Notes under the pieces: generated by a model
Seen by the model: only the letters and a program-made list of their open reading frames with translations
Told to the model about the DNA's origin: nothing
Databases searched by the model: none
Assembly: GCA_030425685.1 (NCBI GenBank)
Contig: JAUIAD010000005.1
Span: 1 to 64,000, forward strand
Direction: 5' to 3'
Source of the DNA: Gammaproteobacteria bacterium
Lineage (GTDB): Bacteria > Pseudomonadota > Gammaproteobacteria > Coxiellales > Coxiellaceae
DNA length: 64,000 nt
Part shown: in pieces, positions 1 through 10,828 of the stretch
Layout of the letters: every line of letters begins with the position of its first letter
How positions within the stretch are numbered: the stretch's first letter is position 1
Translations under genes and position numbers: made by a program

Positions 1-38
1 AGTCGCCCACGGAATACCGAGGGAGCTCCACCTTGCGG

Positions 39-58
39 GCGCAGCATGCTGCGCCCCT
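39..58. repeat. 20-bp perfect palindrome downstream of atpA
   Basis: The sequence GGGCGCAGCATGCTGCGCCC is its own reverse complement. It lies just past the atpA stop, in what should be the atpA-atpG spacer. No T-run follows on the minus strand, so a simple intrinsic terminator is unlikely. It resembles the GC-rich palindromic (REP-like) units found between bacterial genes. Only one copy is present in the window. Confidence 0.6.
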
Positions 59-70
59 ACACCTACATTT

Positions 71-1660
71 CTACAGTCGTGCGATCACTAAGGGCACACA
101 ACTGTGGTCAGCTTCTAATAAGCTTGTTTTAACAAAATTGTCTAGAATTGCCTTCATCTTTTCGGCAATTTCATCGTTATACGTTGGGTTCGCATCCAGT
201 TTATTTAAGTACGTTTGGTGTTGATCACGTAGAAAAGCCACCAACGCTCTTTCAAAGCTAACCACTTTTTTCAGTTCAACTTCGTCAATATAACCTTCGT
301 TAACCGCAAACCACACAAATGCCATTTCGGCGACACTCATAGGGTCGTATTGTGGTTGTTTTAAAATTTCTGTTACTCGTTGACCGCGCTCTAACTGTTT
401 ACGGGTTGCTTCATCTAAATCAGAAGCAAACTGTGCGAAAGCTTCTAACTCGCGGAATTGCGCCAAGGCAATACGCACACCACCCACCAGCTTTTTAATC
501 AACTTAGTTTGCGCAGCACCACCAACACGAGAAACTGACAGACCCGCATTAATCGCCGGACGGATACCGGAGTTAAACAAACCAACGTCTAAGAAAATTT
601 GTCCGTCAGTAATAGAAATAACGTTAGTCGGAATAAACGCAGAAACGTCACCGGCTTGTGTTTCAATAATCGGTAAAGCGGTTAAAGATCCCGTTTTGCC
701 TTTTACTTCGCCGTTAGTAAATTTTTCTACGTATTCAGCATTAACACGCGCAGCACGTTCTAACAAACGTGAATGCAAATAGAAAACATCACCAGGATAC
801 GCTTCACGCCCAGGCGGTCGGCGCATTAATAAAGAAATTTGTCGATAAGCCCAAGCTTGTTTTGTTAAATCATCATAAATGATTAATGCATCCTGGCCGC
901 GATCACGGAAAAATTCACCCATGGTGCAACCAGAGTAGGGGGCTAAATATTGTAATGAAGCAGCATCAGCAGCGTTGGCCGCAACAATAATGGTATGCTC
1001 CATCGCACCATGTTCTTCTAACTTACGGACAACGTTTGCTACTGAAGAAGCCTTCTGACCGATAGCGACATAAATACATTTAACACCAGTGCCTTTTTGA
1101 TTGATGATCGTGTCAATCGCAATTGCAGTTTTACCAATTTGTCGATCACCAATAATCAACTCACGCTGACCTCGCCCAATGGGCACCATCGCATCAATAG
1201 ATTTCAAACCTGTTTGCATCGGCTGATCAACAGATTGGCGCTCAATCACACCTGGCGCCACTTTTTCAAGCGGTGATGTTAATGTAGTTTCAATCGCGCC
1301 TTTGCCATCAATAGGGTTACCTAGCGCATCCACTACACGACCTAACAATGCTTCACCAATCGGCACTTCTAAGATTCGTCCGGTACAACGGACTTTCATG
1401 CCTTCTTCCAGATGCTCGTAAGGACCTAAAACAATGGCACCAACAGAATCGCGCTCTAGGTTAAATGCTAAACCAAAAGAATCACCGGGTAGCTCAATCA
1501 TTTCACCGTACATGACATCGCCCAAACCATAGATTCGAACAATACCGTCTTTTAGGTTAACGATAGTGCCTTCGGTTCTCACCTCAGGTGCGATATCAAA
1601 TTTTTCAATCCGAGATTGAATAATATCGCTAATTTCTGATGGCTGTAATTGTGTTGCCAT
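71..1660 (-). CDS. atpA: ATP synthase F1 subunit alpha
   Basis: This is the non-catalytic nucleotide-binding subunit of the F1 head, which alternates with beta in the hexamer. The P-loop GDRQIGKT is at about residues 171-178, and the family motifs [18 protein letters not shown] and [18 protein letters not shown] are intact. The length is 529 residues, against about 513 in E. coli. The excess is at the C-terminus: after ILDNF, where homologues end within a few residues, the protein runs on with an unrelated tail ending in VPLVIARL. It is the last gene of atpIBEFHA seen here, 13 bp after atpH. The gamma subunit gene should follow beyond the left edge. Confidence 0.97.
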   Translation of the reverse strand: MATQLQPSEISDIIQSRIEKFDIAPEVRTEGTIVNLKDGIVRIYGLGDVMYGEMIELPGDSFGLAFNLERDSVGAIVLGPYEHLEEGMKVRCTGRILEVPIGEALLGRVVDALGNPIDGKGAIETTLTSPLEKVAPGVIERQSVDQPMQTGLKSIDAMVPIGRGQRELIIGDRQIGKTAIAIDTIINQKGTGVKCIYVAIGQKASSVANVVRKLEEHGAMEHTIIVAANAADAASLQYLAPYSGCTMGEFFRDRGQDALIIYDDLTKQAWAYRQISLLMRRPPGREAYPGDVFYLHSRLLERAARVNAEYVEKFTNGEVKGKTGSLTALPIIETQAGDVSAFIPTNVISITDGQIFLDVGLFNSGIRPAINAGLSVSRVGGAAQTKLIKKLVGGVRIALAQFRELEAFAQFASDLDEATRKQLERGQRVTEILKQPQYDPMSVAEMAFVWFAVNEGYIDEVELKKVVSFERALVAFLRDQHQTYLNKLDANPTYNDEIAEKMKAILDNFVKTSLLEADHSCVPLVIARL

Positions 1661-1673
1661 GTCTTCTAACCCC

Positions 1674-2231
1674 TTAGCTATTTAAGCTATTATATAATCG
1701 ATCAAGTTTTCCTTTAATGGAGCCATCCATCACTTCTTTTTGCGTGCGAATGATAGCGCCACCAATTAAGCTGCGGTCTTCGTCATATTCAATGGAGACT
1801 TTGGAAGAAAAACGCTTTTCCAATCCTTGCTGTATTTTCTTGCGTTGCTTTTCATCCAAAACAAAAGCTGAAGTGACACTAATATCCATCACACTTTCAT
1901 AGTCGGCAAGCGACATATGGTATAAGTTGGAAATATCAGGTAAAGCTACCAAGCGCTTATTTTCCATCAACAATAAAATGGTGTTCGACAATCGTTGTCC
2001 TAACGCTTTTACTGCCTCTGGAAAGACCTCTTTTGCAAGTGACAGGTAAACATCTGCTAACTTTTCTTTGCTAAGCTGTGGATCATCAATAAGATTAGCC
2101 ACGACAGGGTGCTCAGCAACTACGGCTAACGCTGTTAACACTTGTGACCATTGCGCCAACAATTCCTTTTCCCTAGCATTGTTAAAAATTCCAGTAGCAT
2201 AGGGGCGCGCAACCGTTGCATATTGAGGCAT
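1674..2231 (-). CDS. atpH: ATP synthase F1 subunit delta
   Basis: This is the delta (OSCP-type) subunit that joins the top of F1 to the peripheral stalk. The 185-residue length, the start [16 protein letters not shown] and the C-terminal stretch around [23 protein letters not shown], a conserved feature of the family, support the call. It begins 1 bp after the atpF stop and is followed 13 bp later by atpA, so it is translated as part of the atp operon. Nothing is anomalous. Confidence 0.95.
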   Translation of the reverse strand: MPQYATVARPYATGIFNNAREKELLAQWSQVLTALAVVAEHPVVANLIDDPQLSKEKLADVYLSLAKEVFPEAVKALGQRLSNTILLLMENKRLVALPDISNLYHMSLADYESVMDISVTSAFVLDEKQRKKIQQGLEKRFSSKVSIEYDEDRSLIGGAIIRTQKEVMDGSIKGKLDRLYNSLNS

Positions 2232-2232
2232 A

Positions 2233-2703
2233 TTAAATCTCGCTCACTAGTTCATTGACCAAGCGATCATTACTCGCTTTATCGACTTCGCTTTGCAGAA
2301 TTTTCTCAGCACCAGCAACAGCAATACGTGAAACCTGCTTGAGCAAAGTTTCTTTCGCTGTATTGTATTCCTGCGTAATTTCTTCTTTTGCTAACGAAAG
2401 TAAACGCTCACCTTCAGTGCGTGCATGCTGCTTAGCATCTTCAAGAATTCGATTAGCGCGCTGATTGGCTTGCTCAATAATTTGAGCAGCCTCTGTTTTA
2501 GCATCATTCAATATTTCTTTTGATTTATGCTGCGCTAGCTCTAAATCTTTTTTGCCTTGCTCTGCTGCTGCCAATCCATCTGCAATTTCATCACGTCGCT
2601 TTTCTAAAATATTAACGACAGGCGGCCAAATGTATTTCATGGTCACCCAAATGAAAACAGCAAAACAAAGAGCTTGAACAAGTAATGTGGCATTTAAATT
2701 CAT
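2233..2703 (-). CDS. atpF: ATP synthase F0 subunit b
   Basis: This is the peripheral-stalk subunit. One N-terminal membrane helix (about residues 5-25, including FAVFIWVTMKYIWPPV) is followed by a long charged coiled coil rich in Ala, Glu, Lys and Gln, ending at the delta-binding C-terminus. Its 156 residues match the E. coli protein. It sits between atpE and atpH in the standard bacterial atp order. Confidence 0.96.
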   Translation of the reverse strand: MNLNATLLVQALCFAVFIWVTMKYIWPPVVNILEKRRDEIADGLAAAEQGKKDLELAQHKSKEILNDAKTEAAQIIEQANQRANRILEDAKQHARTEGERLLSLAKEEITQEYNTAKETLLKQVSRIAVAGAEKILQSEVDKASNDRLVNELVSEI

Positions 2704-2734
2704 AACGACAACCCTTACTGTTTATGCAATCGGC

Positions 2735-3061
<327 letters not shown>

Positions 3062-3077
3062 TTACGGTTTTAAAAAT

Positions 3078-3878
<801 letters not shown>

Positions 3879-4337
3879 TTATCCACTCTTCTTTTCCAGA
3901 TTTACAAACAAAGGTGCTAGCCACAAACTGAACAAAGCACCAATAAATCCCGTTATTACCGGCAGCACCCCAAAGGGTAGCTTTACGATGATAAGCGCAA
4001 CTAAAACACCACTTATCAACAGCTTGGCAAATTCCCCGGTAAAAAGTGCGATTGCCAATCGCTTAGGAGCTTTTGTTTTTGCTGCTACGGCAAACAAACG
4101 CCAAGTAAACAGCAGATTAGGAAGCACATAAGCGCATCCCCCTAATAACGCCCCAACCGCCCCCACATGGGAGCTAAAAACCAACCAAAGAATAGACACT
4201 ATGAGCGTTGCTATTGCTTGTATAACAACTAACCTATACCCCATCGATCTAGCCATTAATGTTTGGCTATCTATTCTTTGTTTTTTTACCTCTACATCAT
4301 TAGCCACTTTTTTTTGACTCACAAATTGTTGACGCAC
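3879..4337 (-). CDS. atpI: ATP synthase protein I
   Basis: A small membrane protein encoded first in most bacterial atp operons, thought to help assemble the c-ring. Its 152 residues contain about four hydrophobic helices after a basic N-terminus. The start is GTG, placed 7 bases after a strong GGAGG Shine-Dalgarno sequence and downstream of a well-formed promoter. Sequence is poorly conserved in this family, so position weighs heavily in the call. Confidence 0.85.
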   Translation of the reverse strand: MRQQFVSQKKVANDVEVKKQRIDSQTLMARSMGYRLVVIQAIATLIVSILWLVFSSHVGAVGALLGGCAYVLPNLLFTWRLFAVAAKTKAPKRLAIALFTGEFAKLLISGVLVALIIVKLPFGVLPVITGFIGALFSLWLAPLFVNLEKKSG

Positions 4338-4376
4338 TCGGTCACCTCCGTCAAAGTTAACGGCTAATTTTTGGCG

Positions 4377-4405
4377 AGTATATAGACTTTTATTTAGGAG
4401 CGCAA
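4377..4405 (-). promoter_or_regulatory. sigma70-type promoter of the atp operon
   Basis: On the minus strand a TTGCGC -35 element (4405-4400) and a TATACT -10 element (4382-4377) are separated by exactly 17 bases. The predicted transcript starts about 30 bases before the atpI GTG and its GGAGG ribosome binding site. This is read from sequence and is not experimental. Confidence 0.6.
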
Positions 4406-4437
4406 TCCTAGTTTTACAAGAAAGGTAATTCTTATTA

Positions 4438-5703
4438 TTATGCTTCTTTTTTAGACTCGTTCACAAAAAATAGTAGGATTCCACCTATAACAAAAAACAG
4501 CAAAACCGTTGACATACCTGCTCTTTGACTGTCAAACCAATAAGTCACCCAACCAAGAAATAGCGGTCCCAAAAAGGCGGTGGCCTTTCCTGATAGCGCA
4601 TAGAGACCGAACATCTCAGCAATTAATTCTCGCGGCGCTAAATGAATCAGCATTGAGCGGCTAGCGGCTTGCACCGGCCCGACGCAAACACTTAGCAACA
4701 TACCAAAGACCCAGAACAAGGTAACACTATGTACTAACAATACCGCTGTCGTACTTATAATCAGAATAAACAAGGCAATCAGCAGTGTCGGCTTTGAACC
4801 AATAAGATCATCCAACCAGGCAAACCCCACTGCGCCTAAACCAGCGGCAACATTCATGGCAATGCCAAACTCCACCACCTGAGAAAAATTCATATGAAAA
4901 ACACCCGCCGCATAAATTCCCCCAAAGGCAAATACAGTATTCAATCCATCTATGTAGATCATGCGCGCAATTAAAAATTTAACAACTTCTTTATATTGAC
5001 GAATAGAGCGACAAGTATGAACCAAGGAGCTCAACCCTTTCTTCATTGCTAAAACTAAACCGATACCACTGCTAGGCTTGTCCTTTGTCCAAATAAAAAA
5101 AGGTATAGAAAAAACAAAAAACCACACGGCTACAAAGGGTGAACAAATTCGTATTGGTTCTTCGAGTTGCTTATTTAAATGTAAACCAAAGTGATGCCCT
5201 TTGATAAATACAACTAAACAAATTAACAGCGCTGATAGGCCGCCGAAATATCCTATCCCCCACGCCCATCCCGACATTCTGCCGATATACTTTTTGGGTA
5301 CTAAGTCTTCCAGCATCGCATTATAAAATACAGAGCCAACCTCTAACCCTGTTTCACCAACAACTAACCAAATCAAAGCCCAAAAAACATAACTGGGTTC
5401 AGGTTTTGCATACCACAACATCGCGGCTGATATAATGGTGATAACAGTAAATAAAGCAACCCAAGGTTTGCGCCGACCTTCATTATCAGCAATAGCGCCA
5501 ATAAAAGGGCCAAGAATAGCAATAAAAAGCGCCGACAATGAGATCGCATTTCCCCACTGGGCGGTGCCTATCACTTTGTTAACAGCGACCTTCTCAGTAA
5601 AGTATGTGGCAAAAATAAACGTTGTAATAATTGTTGGAAAGGCGGAATTAGCCCAGTCATACAAGCACCATGAAACTATCCCTTTTAATCGCACGCGTAC
5701 CAC
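4438..5703 (-). CDS. MFS transporter, UMF1/Atg22-type
   Basis: A 12-helix transporter of the UMF1 (unknown major facilitator 1) family, related to the vacuolar effluxer Atg22. The family hallmark is the N-terminal block CLYDWANSAFPTIITTF followed by IGAIADNEGRRKPW. The 421-residue length fits. The substrate cannot be told from sequence. The GTG start at 5703 lacks a clear ribosome binding site. It lies 7 bp after the O-antigen ligase-like gene, so coupled translation is plausible. Confidence 0.85.
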   Translation of the reverse strand: MVRVRLKGIVSWCLYDWANSAFPTIITTFIFATYFTEKVAVNKVIGTAQWGNAISLSALFIAILGPFIGAIADNEGRRKPWVALFTVITIISAAMLWYAKPEPSYVFWALIWLVVGETGLEVGSVFYNAMLEDLVPKKYIGRMSGWAWGIGYFGGLSALLICLVVFIKGHHFGLHLNKQLEEPIRICSPFVAVWFFVFSIPFFIWTKDKPSSGIGLVLAMKKGLSSLVHTCRSIRQYKEVVKFLIARMIYIDGLNTVFAFGGIYAAGVFHMNFSQVVEFGIAMNVAAGLGAVGFAWLDDLIGSKPTLLIALFILIISTTAVLLVHSVTLFWVFGMLLSVCVGPVQAASRSMLIHLAPRELIAEMFGLYALSGKATAFLGPLFLGWVTYWFDSQRAGMSTVLLFFVIGGILLFFVNESKKEA

Positions 5704-5710
5704 CGATATT

Positions 5711-6964
5711 TTAGCTTACAGCTTTTTTTGAAAGTAACTTTTGAGAATATGTGTATTGTGTCGCAATAGCTAACATAACAAACAAACCAAAAAAGTGCCC
5801 TTCAATCGTATTTAACAGCCACGAGTTCATTAGTGACCCACTCATAATAGCCACAACACAACCTTGTAGTAAGCATTTCATTGGCCATTCTAATTTAAGG
5901 GATTCGCGCCAACATAGAAAAAAAACTGCTAGCAAAGCAATTAAGCCGATCAAGCCAAATTGAACAGCCTCGTTCAGGTACTCATCGTGTGGGTTGTCGG
6001 TTGTCAATACGCTAGAGTCCTCTTTTTTTAATAGATTTAGGGCAGGGAAAAGCCCAGCTGTTCCGACTCCAAAAATAGGATGTTTTTCGAAAATCTTCAC
6101 ACTAGATCTAGCATAACTCAACCTTTCACCAATCGAGCTAATTGAGTTACCTTTTGTATAGGAGACATAATTTTTCTTCATCAAATCATAACGACCTTTA
6201 CCAACATGCGAAAAGCTTAAAAACAACACGCCAGCAACCGCCGCAACACCTACCCCTACAATCAACCCCTTCCATCCAAAATACTGTAAACTAAACAGTA
6301 GTGCCAAAGAAAAATAGACAAAATAACCTGATCGAGAAGCACTCACAAAAAGTATTTGATAACTCATAATGAGAATCAATCCCCCTTTTAGCCACCGATG
6401 CGCAGGAGTAGAAACAAGCTTTATCGCCAACAGGTACGTCGCCATTACCATTAAAAAACTCGTTTCAATATAGTTATGGAAGACATTACCTTTTCCTACC
6501 CAACTATAATGAAGATACCACGAGGGCAAAATACCAGCGGCCGTTTTGAGGGATACAAGCGCAGTAAAGACCATTGCAGCAATATACCCATTAACTAAAT
6601 ACTTTCTCCAGCGCTCTTCTATTAAAATTGGAATATAAAAAATGGCTAACAAATATTTACTATAGTGATTTATCGCTTTCAAAATATAGTGATGCGAGGC
6701 CGAGCTATAAAGTGCTCCTATTAAAGACAAAGAAAAAAAGCACACGAACGAAATAGCAACCTTGTTTTTAAAAATCAGCGTAAACTTTTCTCGATACCCT
6801 CCCGATAGTAGATTAAAAACAACAGACAAAAGAAACGAAATATTAAAAACCGATGTTGAAATTGGTAATGAACATGCGGCTAATACTGCCAACCACTTAC
6901 TGAATTGATCTAACTTTCTTACCAATGAAGTCTGATAAAAAGGCTGTTGAATAATTTCTTCCAT
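5711..6964 (-). CDS. O-antigen ligase family membrane protein
   Basis: A multi-pass inner-membrane protein of the WaaL/Wzy_C family, whose members transfer or polymerise undecaprenyl-linked glycans on the periplasmic face. The Wzy_C features are SASRSGYFVYFSLALL, the large loop, and NPHDEYLNEAVQFGLIG near residue 330, which matches the ligase H-x-x-Y-L region. The start is set at the ATG at 6964 because GGGGA lies upstream. An in-frame ATG at 7009 would add 15 residues. Ligase versus polymerase cannot be separated here, and no LPS genes are adjacent. Confidence 0.8.
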   Translation of the reverse strand: MEEIIQQPFYQTSLVRKLDQFSKWLAVLAACSLPISTSVFNISFLLSVVFNLLSGGYREKFTLIFKNKVAISFVCFFSLSLIGALYSSASHHYILKAINHYSKYLLAIFYIPILIEERWRKYLVNGYIAAMVFTALVSLKTAAGILPSWYLHYSWVGKGNVFHNYIETSFLMVMATYLLAIKLVSTPAHRWLKGGLILIMSYQILFVSASRSGYFVYFSLALLFSLQYFGWKGLIVGVGVAAVAGVLFLSFSHVGKGRYDLMKKNYVSYTKGNSISSIGERLSYARSSVKIFEKHPIFGVGTAGLFPALNLLKKEDSSVLTTDNPHDEYLNEAVQFGLIGLIALLAVFFLCWRESLKLEWPMKCLLQGCVVAIMSGSLMNSWLLNTIEGHFFGLFVMLAIATQYTYSQKLLSKKAVS

Positions 6965-7109
6965 TGAAAAAAAATCCCCGCATAAAAAATCCTGTCTATC
7001 ATAGCACAATATATAGAGCTAAAAATAGACCACCCCACTAAAAGTGCAAAAGCATGGGAATTTTACAGTGATTACGTTATAGTTTGTTTAATAAAGGAGA
7101 ATTTCAAAC

Positions 7110-7568
7110 ATGCAGTGGACAAAACATTTATTTTTGTGGCTAAGTGTGATCACAAGCTTATTACTGACACCAGTTTGCTTTTCGTATATTGACCAAGTCC
7201 GGGTTGTGAACGATACGAAAGTGAATATTTACATACATGCTGGCGGATTTCCTGCCTCCAAGAAAATAGCTCCAGGCAAGTGGCATGTATTTAAATACCC
7301 CTTCCCGGCAAAAAAACCAAACAGCCTTGGTGAGGTTGTTAACACTGGGTTGCTGGTGGTAACAGCAGGCGGCAACTGGATTACCACGCCGCACGGATAC
7401 ACTTACCTGAGTAAACCAAAGCTTGTGCAGTGTCTAGATTACAGCACCAAAGAACATAAAGAAAAAACGGGTAATCGGGTTTGGACCATTAAAGGCTTAT
7501 CGGTTAATCAAGATTGTTACCGCAACCATTTAAAAGGCTACAAACAGAAATGGTATACCGAGCCTTAA
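7110..7568 (+). CDS. Predicted secreted protein of unknown function
   Basis: The family is not recognised. The 152 residues begin with a clear signal peptide (about residues 1-25, basic start then LFLWLSVITSLLLTPVCF). The mature part is short, basic and aromatic, has two cysteines (in LVQCLDY and NQDCYRN) that could pair, and reads as a small beta domain. An AAAGGAG ribosome binding site lies upstream. It is a lone plus-strand gene between minus-strand transport genes. The protein is probably periplasmic or exported. Confidence 0.7.
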   Translation: MQWTKHLFLWLSVITSLLLTPVCFSYIDQVRVVNDTKVNIYIHAGGFPASKKIAPGKWHVFKYPFPAKKPNSLGEVVNTGLLVVTAGGNWITTPHGYTYLSKPKLVQCLDYSTKEHKEKTGNRVWTIKGLSVNQDCYRNHLKGYKQKWYTEP

Positions 7569-7593
7569 GGTCAGCTCTAAACCATAGGGCTAT

Positions 7594-7737
7594 CTAGTCG
7601 CTTTTATCGGCTGGCGGCTTGCTTATCTGAAAAATAACATCATTGGTTTTGCAGCGAGCGAAATCGTAAGTAACAGCAGCACCCAATAGCCCCCCTACAA
7701 TAAAACACAAAATAGCAATCAACGCTGATTTGCTCAT
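7594..7737 (-). CDS. 47-residue membrane microprotein
   Basis: A short open frame begins MSKSALIAILCFIVGG and continues as one hydrophobic helix (about residues 5-24), followed by a polar tail ending in PPADKSD. Its ATG overlaps the stop of the upstream transporter gene in an ATGA arrangement, and a perfect AAGGAGG Shine-Dalgarno sequence sits 7 bases before the start. This points to coupled translation and a real gene. The function is unknown; a small partner of the neighbouring transporter is one possibility. Confidence 0.65.
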   Translation of the reverse strand: MSKSALIAILCFIVGGLLGAAVTYDFARCKTNDVIFQISKPPADKSD

Positions 7738-9026
7738 TTTACAGCCTCCTTACAGTGCGTTTCCTTCACTTTAAAACAAACTAAAAAGATACCAGCTAAC
7801 ATGGCAATCAGCAATACACTCAAAGCCCATTGATAGTCCTTTACAGTATAAACAGGTGTGCCAGTAAACGTAACGCCATGGCTAACAATTTCCATTAAGT
7901 AACCAATAAGAACTTGTGCCAAACCGCCACCTAAAATGGCCGCCATATTGACGATACCTGATGCAGCGCCAAAGACACTCGGTTTTACATTATCTTTTAC
8001 CACACTAAATGTCAGCGCTTGCACAGAAGCAGAACAGCCAAGTAAAAACAAGGTGATACCAATTAACCATGGGGGAAAAGAGGGCGCAGATAAAAACATC
8101 ACTACAGCGATAAAACCGGTAAAAAAACAAATCAGCATCGGTTTATTACGACTTTTTATTTTATTGGAGAGCCAACCAAAAAAGGGACTACCGAAGCCAA
8201 CCCCAACCCAAAAAAGACTGGCCCACTTACCGGCTTCAACATTTGACCAGCCATACACTTTCATCAAATAGGGAACACCCCACAGAGCCCCTACACCGGC
8301 GACCGACATCCAAGAAATCAAGCCACACAATGAAATCCATATGACCTGAGGTTCACGCAATACCGTTTTTAAGCTCATCAGCAGGCTTTTAAAACCGGAA
8401 GCATGAGCACTATCGATATGATGCTGCGTTTTACGGTCGCGCATGCATAACCAAAAAATTGCACTTAAAACAAAAGTCATCACCCCTGTAAAAAGCATCA
8501 CTTGTCGCCAACCAAAACTATTAATCGCCAAAGCTAACGGCGCTTCTGCAAAAATAGAGCCAACACAAGCAGCAAACTGAATTAAACCGGCAAAAATGGC
8601 AAAGTGGCGATGAGGAAACCATTGATAAACAACCATTAAAGCTGCTAAAAAAGCACAAGAGGACCCCATACCAATAAGAAAACGTGAAACACCCGCCAAC
8701 CAAAATAGGTGTGTCATTGAAAATAACACCACCCCCAACGCACTGATAAATGCAGAAATGGAAATAATTTTCCTCGGCCCAAGACGATCTAACAATAAGC
8801 CGGCAGGCACCTGCATCAAGGTATACGAGTAATAAAAGCAACCACTTAAAAAGCCTAACGCCCCAGCTTTAATCGAAAAGGCATCCATCAACTGCGCTGT
8901 CATCACCCCCGGAGCGACTTGAATAAAGTAGTCATAGACATAAAAAGACAATGCCAAGAAAAAAACGACATAGGAAAAAATTGTTGGACTGACAAGCTCT
9001 TTGGCTGTTGTCGAATTGGCGGTCAT
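7734..9026 (-). CDS. MFS transporter
   Basis: A major facilitator of 430 residues with about 12 membrane helices and the MFS loop motif GLLLDRLGPRKIISISA between helices 2 and 3. It resembles the broad organic-anion/sugar-acid MFS group common in gammaproteobacterial pathogens. The substrate is not deducible. GGAGG precedes the ATG. Its last codon overlaps the start of the 47-residue microprotein. Confidence 0.88.
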   Translation of the reverse strand: MTANSTTAKELVSPTIFSYVVFFLALSFYVYDYFIQVAPGVMTAQLMDAFSIKAGALGFLSGCFYYSYTLMQVPAGLLLDRLGPRKIISISAFISALGVVLFSMTHLFWLAGVSRFLIGMGSSCAFLAALMVVYQWFPHRHFAIFAGLIQFAACVGSIFAEAPLALAINSFGWRQVMLFTGVMTFVLSAIFWLCMRDRKTQHHIDSAHASGFKSLLMSLKTVLREPQVIWISLCGLISWMSVAGVGALWGVPYLMKVYGWSNVEAGKWASLFWVGVGFGSPFFGWLSNKIKSRNKPMLICFFTGFIAVVMFLSAPSFPPWLIGITLFLLGCSASVQALTFSVVKDNVKPSVFGAASGIVNMAAILGGGLAQVLIGYLMEIVSHGVTFTGTPVYTVKDYQWALSVLLIAMLAGIFLVCFKVKETHCKEAVK

Positions 9027-9109
9027 ACCCCCTCCACATTGATTAGTGACTTACACGTGTTAACCATCACATCACTATAAAAGAGCTACCCCTGTGATAA
9101 AAAACATTT

Positions 9110-9997
9110 TTATTGAATTTTGTCTAAAATACCATCAAGCTCGTCTGGGTTTTTATAGTGAATCACTAACCTTCCTTTCCCTTTTGAGCCATGACGAATA
9201 GTAACTTTTGCTCCCAAACGTGTGGATAAGTTTTCTTGTAAGCGCGAAACATCCACCACGATGGAATGATCAGGTTCCTCAACAATATCTTTCGGTTCGA
9301 GAATTTTACGAATAAGCCGTTCTGTTTCACGCACAGAAAGTGCCCGCGCAACAACAATATTGGCGACCTCGCTTTGCTGCTCACCTTCTAGCGCCAATAA
9401 AGCACGCGCATGTCCCATATCAAGATGTCCACACTCAACTAACGAACGCACATCATGATTTAATTTAAGTAAACGCAAAATATTAGTAACGCTCGCTCTC
9501 GACTTACCCACAGCTAATGCAAGCTCTTGGTGTGTCATATTAAATTCATCAATCAAACGCTGTAACGCCACCGCCTCTTCAATAACATTGAGGTCTTGCC
9601 GCTGGATATTTTCAATCAGCGAAACGGCTAAAGCCGACTCATCATCTAGATTGCGAACAATTACTGGCACTTCTTTCATTTCAGCTAACTGCGCTGCTCG
9701 CCAACGCCGTTCACCAGCAATAATTTCATAGCCATCGTTAATTTCACGGATAACAATCGGCTGAATAATACCTTGTGAGCGAATCGATGCTGCTAGTTCT
9801 TGCAAGTTCTCTTCATTCATTTTACGTCGAGGCTGATAACGGCCCGGCTTAATCAGATGAACGGGCATTGTTTTTAATTGTGCGGTTGCTGCTGATGCGC
9901 TTATTTCAGCTTCGGTTGCTGGCTTAATGTCACCAAGCAATTCCGTTAACCCTAAATCACTTAATCCTTTTCCTAAGCCTCGTTTTTTTGGTGCCAT
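9110..9997 (-). CDS. parB: Chromosome partitioning protein ParB
   Basis: A CTP-dependent DNA clamp that loads at parS sites and drives origin segregation with ParA. It has the N-terminal ParA-interacting stretch KKRGLGKGLSDLG, the ParB/Srx motifs GERRWRAAQLAE and ENIQRQDLN, then a helix-turn-helix and a C-terminal dimer region; 295 residues is typical. It follows parA by 12 bp. Candidate parS sites are seen inside recF at 45.0 and 45.65 kb. Confidence 0.97.
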   Translation of the reverse strand: MAPKKRGLGKGLSDLGLTELLGDIKPATEAEISASAATAQLKTMPVHLIKPGRYQPRRKMNEENLQELAASIRSQGIIQPIVIREINDGYEIIAGERRWRAAQLAEMKEVPVIVRNLDDESALAVSLIENIQRQDLNVIEEAVALQRLIDEFNMTHQELALAVGKSRASVTNILRLLKLNHDVRSLVECGHLDMGHARALLALEGEQQSEVANIVVARALSVRETERLIRKILEPKDIVEEPDHSIVVDVSRLQENLSTRLGAKVTIRHGSKGKGRLVIHYKNPDELDGILDKIQ

Positions 9998-10009
9998 TAT
10001 TGTAAAACC

Positions 10010-10813
10010 TCACACTGCAACTGATTCATTTTCTTCAAGCGCTTGCTTCTCTTCAAGATCTCGCTGAATAACCTCACCCGCTAATGCTAAATAAGCTGCC
10101 GCGCCTTGCGAGCTTTTGTCATAAAACATTACCGGAATACCATGACTGGGAGCTTCTGCTAAACGAACATTTCGAGGAATAACGGTGTCATACACTTTAG
10201 CACCAAAATGCTTTAACAACTGATCTGACACTTCCGTGGTTAAACGATTACGTCCGTCGTACATCGTTCGCAATAAACCTTCTAAATGTAAGTTTGGATT
10301 CGCAGCAGCACGAATTTTATCAATACTTCCCATCAAACTCGTTAAGCCTTCCAAGGCATAGTATTCACACTGAATAGGAACAATCACACTGTTTGCAGCA
10401 ACCAGCGCGTTGACGGTGAGCATATTCAGTGAAGGAGGACAATCAATTAAAATAAAATCAAAATCATTATCGACAGCTTTCAGCGCAGAAAGTAGGCATT
10501 GCTCGCGTTGTTCTGTTTGTAATAAGCGCACTTCAGCAACCGTTAGGTCACTATTACCAGGTAACAGCAAGAAACTCCATTGCGTTTTTACCGCTGCTTT
10601 TTTAACGCTACACTCACCCAGCAGTACTTCATTGGTGGAATGCTTTACACTCTTCTTATCAACACCACTACCGCCGGTCGCATTACCTTGCGGGTCAAGA
10701 TCAACCAGTAAGACACGTCGTTTTGTTGCAGCCAAAGAAGCCGCTAAATTCACTGTTGTGGTTGTTTTACCCACACCACCTTTTTGATTTGCTATTGCGA
10801 TGACCTTCGCCAC
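10010..10813 (-). CDS. parA: Chromosome partitioning ATPase ParA
   Basis: A Walker-type ATPase that forms a gradient on the nucleoid and pulls ParB-parS complexes. The deviant Walker A KGGVGKTTTTVNLAASLA is at about residues 10-27, the DLDPQGNAT block follows, and Walker B is FDFILIDCPPSL. Its 267 residues are typical of chromosomal Soj/ParA. It sits in the standard rsmG-parA-parB order. Confidence 0.97.
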   Translation of the reverse strand: MAKVIAIANQKGGVGKTTTTVNLAASLAATKRRVLLVDLDPQGNATGGSGVDKKSVKHSTNEVLLGECSVKKAAVKTQWSFLLLPGNSDLTVAEVRLLQTEQREQCLLSALKAVDNDFDFILIDCPPSLNMLTVNALVAANSVIVPIQCEYYALEGLTSLMGSIDKIRAAANPNLHLEGLLRTMYDGRNRLTTEVSDQLLKHFGAKVYDTVIPRNVRLAEAPSHGIPVMFYDKSSQGAAAYLALAGEVIQRDLEEKQALEENESVAV

Positions 10814-10828
10814 AAAAAGCTCCTTAGA

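Noticed and set aside
33-224. 63-codon plus-strand frame at the left edge
   Set aside because: It is antisense to the atpA 3' end and crosses the palindrome; no ribosome binding site or family match.
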